The notes below the pieces were generated by a model. That model saw only the letters and a program-made list of their open reading frames with translations. It did no database searches and had not been told where the DNA came from. From Plantago ovata (Eukaryota > Streptophyta > Magnoliopsida > Lamiales > Plantaginaceae): 64,000 nucleotides of DNA. The stretch lies in NCBI GenBank assembly GCA_028274465.1, contig CM051455.1, positions 122,981,462-123,045,461 on the forward strand, in the 5' to 3' direction. Shown here piece after piece: positions 11,583 through 23,110 of this stretch (its first letter is position 1; each line of letters begins with the position of its first letter). A program made the translations under genes and the position numbers.

Positions 11583-12820
11583 GCGGAGTACCTGGCCAGG
11601 GTGGAGAACCGACCTGAGCTTACGTCCGAGGTGCGGAAGGCCATTTACATGGAGATCTCCCAGCTCAATAACAAGGGGCGTGTCTTCGGCATGGGGAACC
11701 TGTCGCAGGCCATAACCGAAACGGTCGATCAGGGTTGCTCGTCTTTCGGATCGAAGCGCCAACGGAGACCTGATGTGCCTCCTCATTGATAGTGTATATG
11801 TCCTACAGACAGTCCTTATTAGAGATATAATAGAGGTTTGATTTGAAAGGATATGTTAATTAAAAATTAACATATGCACATGGGCAAAATCTACTTGAAG
11901 TTTGAATTGCCTTAGAACTATAAGTGGGTCCAAAAATTGGGACCCACCTATCTCCCGTAGGACAGGCGTGCGCGCGCGTAGGAGCTGGAGTAGGGGAAGG
12001 AGTTCGACTCCTTCCTCTATTAGAAGTCCAAGGGATAAGTTAGATTTTCCTGATTGAGTTTTAATTTGATTGGGAATGAATCTAGACTTGATATTGGTTT
12101 CCTAGTGCGATAAGAATTAGATTCTTATTCCTTTACGAAGTCTAATTGCTTATGATTTAGGCTTCTATTGACTACTATATATAGTAGACTATTAGAGAGT
12201 TTTTGATATAGACATTCACACAGTTGAATACCCAGTTTTCTTAGAGAAAATAAAAACTCTCCCCTCCTCTATAAGCCCCACGCGCGCGCCACCCTCACCG
12301 GAGGAAAACCGCCGCCCCGTCTTCTTGGTCACACAAAGAATATCCTAGCATTCTTCTGATAGGCTGTTCATCCGTGGATACCAAGGTTGAGGTTCTAGGA
12401 GCTGGAAACTAACTCTTATTGTCTTGCAGATAATCAGAGTATTGCAGATATCTTCGACTTCGACGAAGGAGAAGATACACCGGATTATTACGAAGACTTG
12501 GAAGCTGCTTTGGAAGTAAGGTTAGTCTTCTAATTGACGTGTTTACATATATATGGCATATACATAATCAATTAACCTGTATGTTAAGAAAATTTTGAAA
12601 TTCCGCTGCGTACCCTGGGGTAACTCTGACCGTATTTTCTTACACTCAATTCCTCCAGAAACACGAGCAGCTGAAGGAGACGGTCCAGAAGTAGGTTGAG
12701 GATGTTGCTCGGATGAGAGAGGAGCAAGAGAAGATGAGGGCGGATTTCAAGGCCACGATCGACTTGGTGTTCAAGAAGTACGTCGTCCCCGATGACCCAC
12801 CACCCCCCGAGTTTATGTGA
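11583..12820 (+). pseudogene. CACTA transposase C-terminal exon, split by an LTR
   Basis: After a TTTCAG acceptor the frame reads AEYLARVENRPELTSEVRK, then RVFGMGNL, up to the LTR at 11787. It resumes at 12645 and ends with TGA at 12818-12820 (tail VVPDDPPPPEFM). Removing the LTR and one duplicated CTCAA restores one frame across the site. The sequence and its coiled, Lys/Glu-rich end resemble the Ptta/En/Spm-type plant transposase family. One in-frame TAG remains near 12690. CACTA subterminal repeats follow downstream in the correct place. Confidence 0.7.
11787..12644 (+). repeat. Solo LTR of family A, internally deleted
   Basis: It starts TGATAGTGTATATG and ends TTCTTACA like LTR A, but lacks about 1.2 kb (equivalent to about 1850-3062), including most of the hairpin run. 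Flanks are CTCAT (11782-11786) and CTCAA (12645-12649), a 5 bp target duplication with one change. No internal element sequence is attached, so it arose by LTR-LTR recombination or as a deletion product. Confidence 0.85.
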
Positions 12821-13061
12821 CACTCCCTTCCGGATCTTTGTGTATTATCATTAGTTGTAGCATATTCGACACCTTACATTCGTGTGCAATGAATTTGCAA
12901 TCGTGCAACATTTGTCGTTAATATTAATGATTTTCCACCACTTTCAATTTATTTTATGGGTCATATTATTATACAGAATTGAGGTATAAACTGGTTGTAC
13001 AGGTTTGGGGTATAAACTGGCTACTAAAATAGGGATTTTTTTTTTTCATTATAAGAGTTTT
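12821..13061 (+). other. 3' untranslated part of the CACTA transposase gene
   Basis: AT-rich and without an open frame. It holds two near copies of GGTATAAACTGG (about 12982 and 13010) and a T-run before the subterminal repeats begin. Confidence 0.4.
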
Positions 13062-13430
13062 AGCGACGGATAAGTTTATCTGTCGTTAAAACAAGAGACG
13101 AAAAAACTCACCCGTCACCAAATTGCCTTCACCAGATCCAGACACGTGCCCCTCAGGATAGTGAGAGATGAATTTATTCATTGCTACTTTTAGCGACGGA
13201 TAATCTGATTCGTCCCCACATTCATCAACGATGAACACGGAGACGGATAAATTTAGCCGTCGTTAAAAATAGAGACGAATAAATTCATCCGTCGCTTTTT
13301 AGATTAGCGACGCCACTTTTTGTGAGTCCTATTTAGTGACGGATAATCCGTCGCTAATGGGATATAGCGACGGATCACTCCGTATAGCGAAGGATGCAAT
13401 CCGTCGCTAGTAGCTGTTTTCCTTGTAGTG
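13062..13430 (+). mobile_element. 3' subterminal repeats and terminus of a CACTA transposon
   Basis: Many direct and inverted copies of TTTAGCGACGGATAA / ATCCGTCGCTAA lie between 13062 and 13412. The block ends CTGTTTTCCTTGTAGTG; its reverse complement begins CACTACAAGGAAAACAG, a standard En/Spm-type end. No matching 5' terminus was found in the window. It faces the same way as the terminus at 10658, but the core motif differs, so these are two different elements. Confidence 0.8.
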
Positions 13431-13585
13431 GAAGCTACGGTCCAGGTGCAAAAAAGAAAGGAGGAAAGAACAGGTACATTAGTAACATTTACGAAAATAA
13501 TCCTTGTCGCATTCGTGGCATGTTTCATGGTACAGGAGACTATGTTTTCCCTACTATAGACTGTTGTATTATGAATTGTTGTGTT
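13431..13585 (+). other. Flanking sequence with an orphan open frame
   Basis: Between the CACTA end and element C, the + frame from 13430 is open (GPGAKKKGGKNRYISNIYEN, later MFHGTGDYVF) up to the C insertion. When C and one GTGTT are removed it continues about 10 codons at 51034 to a stop. The protein is not recognised. It could be an exon piece of an old gene or chance. GTGTT at 13581-13585 is the left target duplication of C. Confidence 0.35.
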
Positions 13586-14404
13586 TGTTAATGTTGGATT
13601 ATGTCCGGATTCGCTGTACGAACTAAAGGACGACTTACCTCGGCGGCTAGGGCGCACATGTCCGACATATAAGCCCTAGTCCGACAAAGAGATTACTCCT
13701 AGAAAGGCCTTACTCGGAACCGGTGTCCGACATACCGCGCGAGACGCATGTCGGCCTGGGCTGCAAGCGAAGTATCATGATCCGATACCTCAAGACAAAG
13801 GTCCGACACATTACTTGGTATCGGACATGACGCGCGAGACACTCTCTTATCGGGCCGTACGTAAGTTTTCATATGGCTTATCTGAAGTAAAAAAAGGCAC
13901 ACGATATCGTACGGATGTCGGACCTTCCTAGGTCCATGGGCAGTGTATCGGACATCTTCTCGGACGAAGGAACGGGACAAAATCCTGGAACATTCCTTGA
14001 AGCGCGTAATTACATACGTGTCCCTGAAGAAACCCTAATTTGGTACGTGGGCCAGGCCCATTAAGCCAGCTAATGGGCTTTTAGCCTTGAGATTCAATCA
14101 TTGCCGTACACTTGGCGCAATCCCAGGATCCCTATCACTATTTGGGAAACACTATAAATAGTGGACATCATTCAGCTCAAAAGGTAATCAATTTCTATCC
14201 TACTTTATACTATATACACTAGAGTGGCTTTCAACCCTCTAACCGTAAAGTCGATTATCCGGTTTGATCACTAGACAAACCGGAAAACCGTTACTAACCT
14301 CCCCCTCAAGTTATTCTCAGGACTTCACTAGCAATGGAAGGAGGCTAAGTCAAGAGGAACGCTTTGGAACGTATTAGAAGGACTTAATAATTTACCCATC
14401 AACA
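13586..14404 (+). repeat. 5' LTR of element C
   Basis: It begins TGTTAATGTTGG and ends CCCATCAACA, with a 5-base GTGTT duplication outside. CCGACAT-type words recur in its first half. A TATAAATA box at 14153-14160 marks the likely promoter. Confidence 0.92.
14153..14160 (+). promoter_or_regulatory. TATA box of the C 5' LTR
   Basis: TATAAATA lies in the context CACTATAAATAGTGG, about 250 bp before the LTR end. The same box is at 50777-50784 in the 3' LTR. Confidence 0.65.
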
Positions 14405-14406
14405 TT

Positions 14407-14424
14407 TGGCGCCGTCTGTGGGAA
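14407..14424 (+). other. Primer binding site of element C
   Basis: TGGCGCCGTCTGTGGGAA starts two bases after the 5' LTR. TGGCGCC primer sites are typical of plant Tat/Athila gypsy elements; the exact tRNA was not determined. Confidence 0.7.
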
Positions 14425-14471
14425 TCTGAACGAAAGGTTACCCTTTGTCCTACTAGCAAGAGTCCTACGGA

Positions 14472-16657
14472 ATGGTTAATAGGAAGAGTACTAGAATTGC
14501 TGAAGCGGCAAGGAACCCTCAATCCACCTGTCCTCGGGGCCGTCCCCCATTAGGAGGAAGGGGAGGTGGAAGGGGAACCGCAGCTACAAGGACACATAGA
14601 AATGATAATGTTGATATGGAGATGGAAGATGGAGCAAGTGCAAGCATAACCGAGTGGAATGAAGGTTCAGGAAATCACAACCCGAATGCAATCCCCGCTG
14701 GGAATGGATTTGGAGCCCTACGAGTTCATTCTCAACCAGCTCCTGAAGTACTGCCACCACAACCACCACAACCCATTGCTCCTCTTCAACCACTACAACC
14801 CGTTGTCCCTCAAGATCCAGCTGTGCTACAATTCACCTTGCCCAATGGACAAGTCGTGAGACCGAGGGACTACGGTATGGGAGAAGAACAATTTGGATTG
14901 CTCCTCTTAACAATCCAAGGTTGTTTTGCACCAAATGATGTCGCAAGGATACAACAACAGTAGTCCAGCAGCAAGCACAAGTAAGAGCAAGTCAGGTGGT
15001 GCAACCTAGAGAGGATGGGGCACAATCCCGAGCTAATTCAAGACCGATACGAGATCGAGTTGGACCTCCTCGTGTTCAGTCCCGAATAGGACCTCAAGGG
15101 GCCCCAGATGATTTGAGAGAGATAATAGACCGGAGGGTCAGAGCATCCCAAGCGCAAGAAAATGAAAATATCCCTCAAACTCAAGTGGTGGCACAAACTC
15201 AGATGTTACCACAAACTCAGATGGTAACTCAGAATCAAATCCCCTTGAACCAAATGGTTATACAAACCTTGCCTGAAACCCGAATGGAGAACCAAGTTGG
15301 GGGTCCAGTGGTACTCCCTACTCTAGTGGGGAGCGATCCGCCTCCGACAGCGGGACTCACTTTGGGAGAAATGAGGGCTCAAGAAGCTGAACTTAAGGCA
15401 CGAATAGAGGCTGTGAGAGCATCCGTGAAAGAAAAAGAGCAGGAGATAGACCAAGAGCCTAGTGCCTTATGTGAAGAGATCCGGAACCATCGGGTTAACA
15501 CTGAAAGAGGATTCCCCACTCTTGATACCTGTGATGGAACTACATGCCCAACCAATTACTTGATTAAGTTTGGAACCAAAATGGATGCATACGGGCATGA
15601 TTCTAGGACCAAAGCATTAATCTTTCCCGCTACTCTTTCGGGAGATGCAATGGTGTGGTGGACAGGTTTGGAGAATGGCTCTATCAAGAGCTACAAACAA
15701 CTCACCCAGGAGTTCACCAAAAGGTTCAAGAAGGCAATCAGAAGAAGGAGAGGAGTGAAGTACTTAGCAGAGATAGTACAGAAGCCAAAAGAAGACTTGA
15801 GAACCTTTTTGGATAGATTCCACGAGGCTTGTTGTCAGGTGGAAGAGCACACCATAAAAGAGAGAAAGGAATACCTCTATGGAAATACTTCCAATGAGGA
15901 GTTCAGAAAACAACTTTCCTATTCTCGGACAGAGAATTACAAAGAGCTCGAACAATTTTGCCAAGACTTTTTGAGGGCGGAAGAATTTCAGAAAACGGTT
16001 CAGGTGAGAACAAATTTCTCTTCTAGAGAAAAAGAAAAGGATCGCCAGAAGGCAGAAAGAGACAATAAAAAACAAGCTCAGAATCACAACCAGTCCAAGG
16101 GAAAGAAACCCGAGCAGAGACACAACTTGCTCAAAGGGAGTATCCAGAGAAATGAGTTCAGAGATCAGAAATCCCCTCCGAGAGGAGGACCACCTAAGAG
16201 GTACGACACGTATACTGATCTTAATAGGCCAAGATCCGACATCTTGCATACTATTATGACAAGGAATATTGATGTTGAATGGCCTCCTCCCATCCAAGAG
16301 ACAAGGAGAAATAAGAACTCTGATAAGTTTTGCAAGTTCCACAAAGGGAAGGGCCACACCACGGAAGAGTGCTTCACTCTCAAGACCGAAATTGAGACCT
16401 TAGTCCGTAGGGTACAGCTTGCAAACTATGTGGCAAAAGATGAGCCCTCGAGACATGAGAGAACAGAAGCGAAAAGAGGAGAGGCCTCCCTACCTCCTCC
16501 ACCTCCCACCCAAGGAGGATGGAAAGAACAAGAAGATCATGACCAGGACTTTGAGAACTTGCCAGTGAATGGTAGAATTTTCGCCCTCACCATAGCAGGA
16601 GGACCAGCTGGAGGGACTCAAGGAGTGCGAGGGACAAAACCGCCAGGGACCTCCTAG
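14472..16657 (+). pseudogene. gag of element C (frameshifted)
   Basis: The first ATG after the primer site opens MVNRKSTRIAEAARNPQS, a basic then Pro/Gln-rich leader that hits a stop at 14961-14963. A one-base shift there continues into the frame ending at 16657. That frame holds the retrotransposon capsid domain (about 15580-15900; block FPATLSGDAMVWW), then a basic linker. A zinc-knuckle-like CKFHKGKGHTTEEC lies at about 16330-16372. Gag would form the virus-like particle. The protease frame overlaps its end in the -1 frame, as in a gag-pol frameshift. Confidence 0.85.
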
Positions 16658-18794
16658 AGTACAACTCTAAGTATGGAGAAGTCGCTTCCCCAGGATCAAA
16701 CATCATATCCTTTGATGACAGTGAGCTGCCACCGAGAAGTGCCGGAATGTGGGGAATCCATGACCCTTGCGTCCCTTTAGTTGTCGCATTAGACATTGCG
16801 AAGTTCACCATTGGACGAGTTCTAGTGGATACAGGAAGTTCCACCAACTTGATATTCACTGGAACTTTGAAGAGGATGGGGATAGATCCCCGGAAGGAAG
16901 GAATCAGAGAAATTGCAAGTGCGCTCGTTGGATTTGGAGGACAGCCAATCATTCCAATGGGAAGCATGACCTTGCAAGTGTCAATGGGAAAGAACCCCCA
17001 GAGGATCACCAAGGATGTTCCTTTTGTGGTAGTTGACATACCTTTTGATTATTTCGTGGTGTTAGGTGATGAACGCGAGTTTGTCAGTCCCGGTTCAGCA
17101 AATAATATTTGTAATTAGCCAAAGGCAATCCACAACTACAACGAAAACCGTAGTGTAGTAGCAGAATGACTCGAGTGTCGTTCTCTCAGGACTATAACTA
17201 GCTTTATCTATTTAATAAGAAAATATAAAACAGCAGATAAAAAGCGATAGGGGGTTTTCAAGCAGATATGGAGGTTGGTGATAGTATGGTCCTTCTTAAC
17301 ATAATGGGTCGATAATCATGCATAAATTCCTCGGTCTTGCATAGAGATCTTTGAATGAATCTTGGGTCCTGTTGTAAGTATTGTGCACTACAAAGATAGT
17401 AAGGGTCTGACCTGTCAACAACTAACGTCCTATTGTGTTCCGTAATCATTCAACACTACGAAGATAATTAAGTCTGTTTGGCCGACAAGTGTCCTAGTGT
17501 GCATAATGATCAATACAACATACGAGAATTTTGGTGTTCAACTCATCAACGAAATAAAGCAATGACACGGAGTATAATGCGCGATATAGCCATTAGCATG
17601 ATTATCTTCCCTCGTTAAGAATTCACATACTACCACCAACGATAAATTTAGCTACTCATAATGTGCATGCAATCAATAGCAATCATAGAATAAAACATAT
17701 TGAAAGAATATATAAAATAAGTAGATAAAAGTTGTAAGATACAAAGTTACCGAAGGTTGTCAATCTCCGGATGATTGTGATCCTACGCGCCCCAATCTGC
17801 TATGAAAAAGTATCCCCTAAGCTACGGAACTCCCAGGACAGGCCCCGGGAAGTTCCTACCTAAAACTATAGAGAGAGGTGAGAAAGAAGGCATGGAAAGA
17901 TATGAATTTCGGAGAAAAAACTCGCAACTATATATAGGCCCGAAAATACTCTGGGACGGTTCGCCCCCCAGTTTTTCGCGGAATTTCCGCGTTTTTCGAC
18001 GCGGATTTGGATTTCTTCACCTTTTCGGACTCGGTTTCAGACTTCTAATGGCCTTCTAACCTCTAGATTCGGCCCCTAGACTCCAAATCCTATCCGGAAA
18101 CCTTCAGATACTCCAAATATGCTTCTGGAACACCAATTCCTTGTAGACTTCAATATAATTGCCCGTAAATCTCCGAATTTCAACCAAAACCTGTAAAATA
18201 AAATCTAAAGGGAAAAGTGACACTATTCTAATAAAATGTACTAAAATATAGCTAAATTAACATAGAGGATAGCTAATTTAGGTGAAAAAGACTCGAATGA
18301 AAGTGTAAAATACACATTCATCATTAGGGAGACCAGCTTTGTCTCAATTCAAAGCGGTAGTGTCAATCGTTCATAATAGAATGAAGTTTCCTACAAAAAG
18401 AGGAGTCGGTCAAGAAGTAGGAAATATTCAAGAGGCTTGGGCATGCTATAGTCTCTCAGCCAAGGCTGTTTCAAGTCCCCATACCAGAAGAGAAAATGCA
18501 AATGGGATTGGTCAACCTATGGATACTTTCTTTTCAGTCCGTCACTCGAAAAGAAAGTCCAAGAAGCCAAGTCCCATTCAAAGGAGGAGGAGAGCCTTAC
18601 AAAGAAAAGCAAAAGAACAATTAGTAGGGGAAGTCAAAGAACTGGAAGACTACAAAGTCATACCACCAATCCCTGCTACTTCTAAAAAGAAGAAGTTTTT
18701 CGAAGAAAGTAAGATAGAAGCAAAAGAAACTCTGAAAGAGATTCAAGTGGTAGAAGGAAGTACCGAAAAAGTTACCATGATTGGTACTGAATGA
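16640..18794 (+). pseudogene. Protease region of C pol, split by a solo LTR
   Basis: The frame reads LLEYNSKYGEV, then an aspartic protease with the catalytic VDTGSS at about 16825-16842. At YFVVLG it is interrupted by the insertion at 17067. It resumes at 18324 as GRPALSQFKAVVS and continues through a basic linker to a stop at 18794. Removing the insert and one TTAGG joins the halves in one frame. Protease would cut the Gag-Pol precursor. The RT frame starts within four bases of this stop, in another frame. Confidence 0.88.
17067..18323 (+). repeat. Solo LTR inserted in the pol of C (1.26 kb)
   Basis: The insert runs from TGATGAACG to CATTCATCA, an inverted TGATGAA/TTCATCA pair, and is flanked by exact TTAGG duplications (17062-17066, 18324-18328). 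It has no gene and is otherwise AT-rich with scattered short repeats. The 5 bp duplication and TG..CA ends fit a solo LTR of a retrotransposon; the family is not identified. The region 10680-11340 may be a distant relative. Confidence 0.85.
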
Positions 18795-20877
18795 CCTTGG
18801 AAGTGGAGATGAAACTTATCGAGTGCCTCAAGAGGAACAATGATATCTTTGCATGGAGTACTGAAGATCTCAAAGGAATTGATCCAAGGGTCGCTGTTCA
18901 CCGTCTGAACGTCGATCCGTCAATTACTCATATTCGGGAGAAACGAAGAGACTTCAGTGCGGAGGACAATGCCATCATTGAAGCAGAAGTACAAAGGTTG
19001 CTCAAGGCTGGACATATTAGGGAGGTAAGATACTCTGATTGGGTCTGCAATGTAGTATTAGTGGAGAAGGGACCTGGCAAATGGAGGATGTGCAACAATT
19101 TCACAAAACTCAACAAGTATTGCCCAAAGGACCCCTATCGCTCCCCCGAATAGACCAGCTAGTCGATTCCACTGCTGGATGTGCCCTCTTAAGTTTTATG
19201 GACGCGTACCAAGGCTTCTATCAGGTCAAAATGGCAAAAGAGGATGTACCCAAGACCGCTTTCTTCGCTAATGGCAATGTATACTGCTTCAACGTGATGC
19301 CATTCGGTCTAAAAAATGCAGGAGCAACCTACCAAAGGTTGGTGAACAAGATGTTCAAGGAAGAACTTGGAAAGACGATGGAAGTTTACGTTGATGACAT
19401 GTTGGTAAAAAGCAAGACAGAAGATCAGCAAATTGCTCACTTGGACAGATGTTTCTCCATCTTGAGGAAATATGGCATGAAGTTAAATCCAGCTAAGTGC
19501 ACATTTGGAGTCAAAGGAGGAAAGTTTTTGGGTTACATGGTAACTGAGAGGGGCATTGAAGCAAACCCGGAAAAAATCAAAGCCATACTTGACCTCCCGC
19601 AGCCAAAGACGCTCAACGAGGTGCAACAATTGGTTGGAAAATCAATCTCTTTGAGCCGTTTCATCTCAAGGTCGGCCGAGAAAAATTTGCCCTTCTTCAA
19701 AGTCATGAGGAAGAGTAATCAGTTCGAATGGACAAAGGAATGCGAAGAGGCTTTTGAGAAACTGAAACAGTACTTGTTATCGCCACCTTTGTTATCCAAG
19801 CCGGTCGACGGGGAACCATTATATCTCTACCTTGCTACCATTCCAGAGGCAATCAGTTCAGTCTTGGTACGGATCCAAGGGAATGATCACATGCCAATCT
19901 ATTATTTGAGTAAGGCACTTACGGGTGCAGAGACGAGATATATGGACATTGAGAGATTGGCCTTTGCCTTGGTGTACACAGCGAGGAGACTTAAACCATA
20001 TTTTGGGTCTCACAAAGTGGTAGTACTTACTAGCCAGCCCCTCAAACAAGTGTTAGGGAGACCGGAGTTGTCAGGAAGGCTAGCTAGATGGGCAATCGAA
20101 CTCAGTGAGTTTGAAATTGATTATCAGGCTCCGTCAGCCAAAAAAGCTCAGGTTATAGCCGACTTCTTAGTAGAGTACCCGAGGAAGGAATCAGCGGAAG
20201 AAGAGCCCAAAGAGTCATCGAAAGCAAACACGTTGGTGATAGAAGACCAAGACTCTCTAGTTAGTCAGCGTTTCAAAGACTTGGAGTTTGCCCTAAAAGC
20301 TTTTCAAGAGGCAACAAGGAAAACACCAGGGGAGGATATAGAAGAAAACACCCTTCAGAGACCGGGAAAGGCGCAAAGGAGAGAAGAAGCACACTCAAGG
20401 GAGATGATCCTACATGCTGAGGAGGTCCTAAAGGAAAAGGAGACCGTCTCTCCAGAACCTAAGGAACCCTCCAACCAAGAAGAGATTTGGATATTGGAAG
20501 CAGATGGATCATCATCAGGAACAAATGGAGGGATAGGGATTTATATCCGAAGTCCTGGAGGAGCTGAACTTGAGTATGCTGTTACTCTAGGGTTTAGTGT
20601 TTCTAACAATGAAGCTGAGTATGAAGCTATCCTTATAGGGCTACGAATGGCGAAGGCCCTTCAAGTGAAAAAGATCAAAGTTTTCACCGACTCTCAGCTA
20701 GCAGAGAAGCAGATTTCCGGAAAATGGAGTACGAAGAAGGATGTACTATCCATTTACAAGTCTAAGGTCCAAGAGGAAATGACAAAGTTTGAGAAATGTG
20801 AGATTGAGAAATTTTCAAGAGACCTCAATGGAAGAGCGGATGCTTTGTCAAAGTATGCATCTGCTTCGGGGGAATAG
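18791..20877 (+). pseudogene. Reverse transcriptase and dual RNase H of element C
   Basis: The first frame (18791-19153) gives the RT N-terminus, with WRMCNNFTKLNKYCPKD at the end. One frameshift near 19120-19150 leads to the second frame, with MDAYQGFYQ, FFANGNVYCFNVMPFGLKNA and the catalytic YVDDMLVKS at about 19387-19413. The usual Ty3 RNase H lies at about 19780-20190. After an acidic linker a second RNase H of archaeal type follows (20480-20870), with ADGSSSGTNGGIG, NNEAEYEAI, FTDSQL and GRADALS. A second RNase H after RT marks the Tat lineage. One frameshift disables this copy. Confidence 0.88.
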
Positions 20878-20894
20878 ACACAAGAAACGTTATC

Positions 20895-22208
20895 TTGATG
20901 AGAGTCGAGGCTTCATCCGTCATGAACCAAGGACTCAAAACTCTTCCAATCTTTTCAATCTCAACGACTCCGGGAACCATTTGGATGCACCCATTGACAG
21001 ATTATCTCCTGAAAGGAAGCCTTCCGCAAGATCGGGGTGAAGCAAGGAGGCTAAAAGCCAGATCATTGAAATACTTTGTCCAAGGAGATTATTTGTATAA
21101 ATGGTCCTTCAAAGGGGCACACTTGAGATGCGCAAATGAGGAAGAAGCAAAAGCAATCTTGGATGAAGTACACAAGGGAAGTTGTGGAAACCATTCAGGA
21201 GGAAGGGCGTTGGGTCAGAAAGTATACCGGCAAGGATACTATTGGCCAAGCTTGAGAGAAGATGCAACAGCCTATGCAAAGAAATGCGAAGATTGTCAAT
21301 ACTTCGCCAGAACCTCTCACGCCCCAGCAAGACCACTCATCCCAGCTGCAATCACTTGCCCTTTCGATCAGTGGGGAATTGATATAGTAGGACCTTTTCC
21401 GAAGGGATCAGGCCAGAAGAAATTCATAATAGTAGTTGTGGAATATTTTAGCAAATGGGCAGAAGTTGAAGCGGTGGCAACAATCTCTGAGAACAAAGTC
21501 ATGGATTTTGTATGGAAAAATATTGTTTGTCGTTTAGGCTTGCCAAGGATCTTAATTTCTGATAATGGTGCACAGTTTTCTGGAGCCAAGTTCAAAGCGT
21601 GGTGTGAGACCATGAAAATTGAGAGAAGATTCACTTCAGTAGGATACCCGCAAGCCAATGGACAAACCGAAGCTGTCAATAAGACACTTGTTGATCTCTT
21701 GAAGAGAAGGTTTGAGGCATGCCAGGGAGACTGGGTGGATGAGTTGGATGGAGTCCTATGGGCTTATAGAACCACCTCAAAAGTTTCTACAAGGGAGACT
21801 CCTTTCTCACTGGTATACGGCTCCGAGGCTGTGATACCGGCCGAAATCGCTGTAGAGACCATAAGGATCCAGGGATACAATCCGGGAGACAATCACGAGG
21901 CGAGAATGTATGACTTGGAGACATTGGAGGAATCAAGAACCACTGCATTGGCCAACATTCTGAGATACCAAGCGTTGATTGCAAAGTCCTACAACAAGGG
22001 TGTAAAGGAGAAAGACTTCCAAGTAGGAGACCTAGTTCTAAGGAAGGCGGAAATACTGGAGAATGTTGGAAAGGTTCATCGCAAATGGGAGGGACCATAC
22101 AAAATTGTGAAATCTTACTCCAACGGAAGTTACCGCCTTAAGGACTCAGAGGGAAGAGAATTGAAAAACACCTGGAATGCTGTCAATCTGCAGAAGTTCT
22201 ACACTTAA
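20895..22208 (+). CDS. Integrase of element C
   Basis: An open frame of 437 codons holds the HHCC zinc region (HKGSCGNHSGG, later CEDCQYFA, about 21170-21305) and the DDE core. The core shows DQWGIDIVGPFPKG, then ISDNGAQFSG, then GYPQANGQTEAVNKTL. The C-terminal part (FQVGDLVLRKAE, KWEGPYKIVKSY) is the usual DNA-binding tail. Integrase joins element DNA to the chromosome. It is uninterrupted but in a different frame from RT-RH, separated from it by a stop at 20875-20877. The protein could only come from a frameshifted precursor. Confidence 0.88.
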   Translation: MMRVEASSVMNQGLKTLPIFSISTTPGTIWMHPLTDYLLKGSLPQDRGEARRLKARSLKYFVQGDYLYKWSFKGAHLRCANEEEAKAILDEVHKGSCGNHSGGRALGQKVYRQGYYWPSLREDATAYAKKCEDCQYFARTSHAPARPLIPAAITCPFDQWGIDIVGPFPKGSGQKKFIIVVVEYFSKWAEVEAVATISENKVMDFVWKNIVCRLGLPRILISDNGAQFSGAKFKAWCETMKIERRFTSVGYPQANGQTEAVNKTLVDLLKRRFEACQGDWVDELDGVLWAYRTTSKVSTRETPFSLVYGSEAVIPAEIAVETIRIQGYNPGDNHEARMYDLETLEESRTTALANILRYQALIAKSYNKGVKEKDFQVGDLVLRKAEILENVGKVHRKWEGPYKIVKSYSNGSYRLKDSEGRELKNTWNAVNLQKFYT

Positions 22209-22807
22209 GGGGAGATTACGGTCAAGCAACAAGGACTGAACCCACTTTTACTTGTTTAATTCAGTTTATTTTGTTTAAGAACTTATTTTGTTTGAGAACT
22301 TTTATCTTGTCTGTAATCGGCTATAAAGCCTACTATCGTAGTTACATTCAAATTTCTGTCAAATTGGTACAAGGAAGCTTGTTAAGATTTCTTCTAGGAT
22401 TGCATGAATCTCGTATGATCTATTTTATTCTTATAAGACTCAACAAACCGCTAAGGTTTGGGAGGATTAAAGAATTGGAGAAAGGATAGAACGCTCGAGA
22501 AGAATAGAGAGCAAAGATCTGAAACGGCATGCAAAACTCGGAGACAAGAGTTCGAAGTCGAGAAAAATTCGAAAAACTAAAAGTTCTCAACTTTTTATCC
22601 CAAGAAACAAACATCTCGGAGGATCTCAAAATGTTAAAAAGTTCGATCTCGGACCTGAAAAGCCCGAGTACAAAAACTCGCGAATCACAGGCTCAAAAAG
22701 AAGAGCACGTGACTTGTCCGACACATCTACTTCCGAGAAAGAATTCTGCAGAAAGCGAGTTATTGACACTTGTAAAGATTTCAAATTTACAAGGTGAACT
22801 CATAACA
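22209..22807 (+). other. Non-coding spacer after the integrase of C
   Basis: No convincing gene on either strand. The first half is T-rich; the second half is rich in short CTCGGA/TCCGAG words, and one CACGTG lies at about 22707. Confidence 0.5.
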
Positions 22808-23110
22808 GTTCCGAGATGAATTCTCCTCGGAATAGCTTTTCGCAGATTAATAGTTACTAACTTGTAAAATCATTTACAAGAGCACGTGACGATTCCGAGA
22901 TGAAATTTCCTCGGAATAGCTTTTCTCAGATTAATAGTTACTAACTTGTAAAATTTCATTTACAAGAGCACGTGACGATTCCGAGATGAAATTTCCTCGG
23001 AATAGCTTTTCTCAGATTAATAGTTACTAACTTGTAAAATTTCATTTACAAGAGCACGTGACGATTCCGAGATGAAATTTCCTCGGAATAGCTTTTCTCA
23101 GATTAAGAGT
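22808..23110. repeat. Tandem repeats of 83-86 bp with hairpins and G-boxes
   Basis: Copies start at 22808, 22891, 22977 and 23063, and a decayed copy follows to about 23175. Each unit has a dyad TTCCGAG...CTCGGAA and a second dyad CTTGTAAA...TTTACAAG. The first three full units end in GCACGTGAC, which contains the plant G-box CACGTG. The two central copies are almost identical. The array lies between the integrase and the 3' end of the antisense gene and could act as an enhancer, terminator or RNA structure. Confidence 0.85.
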
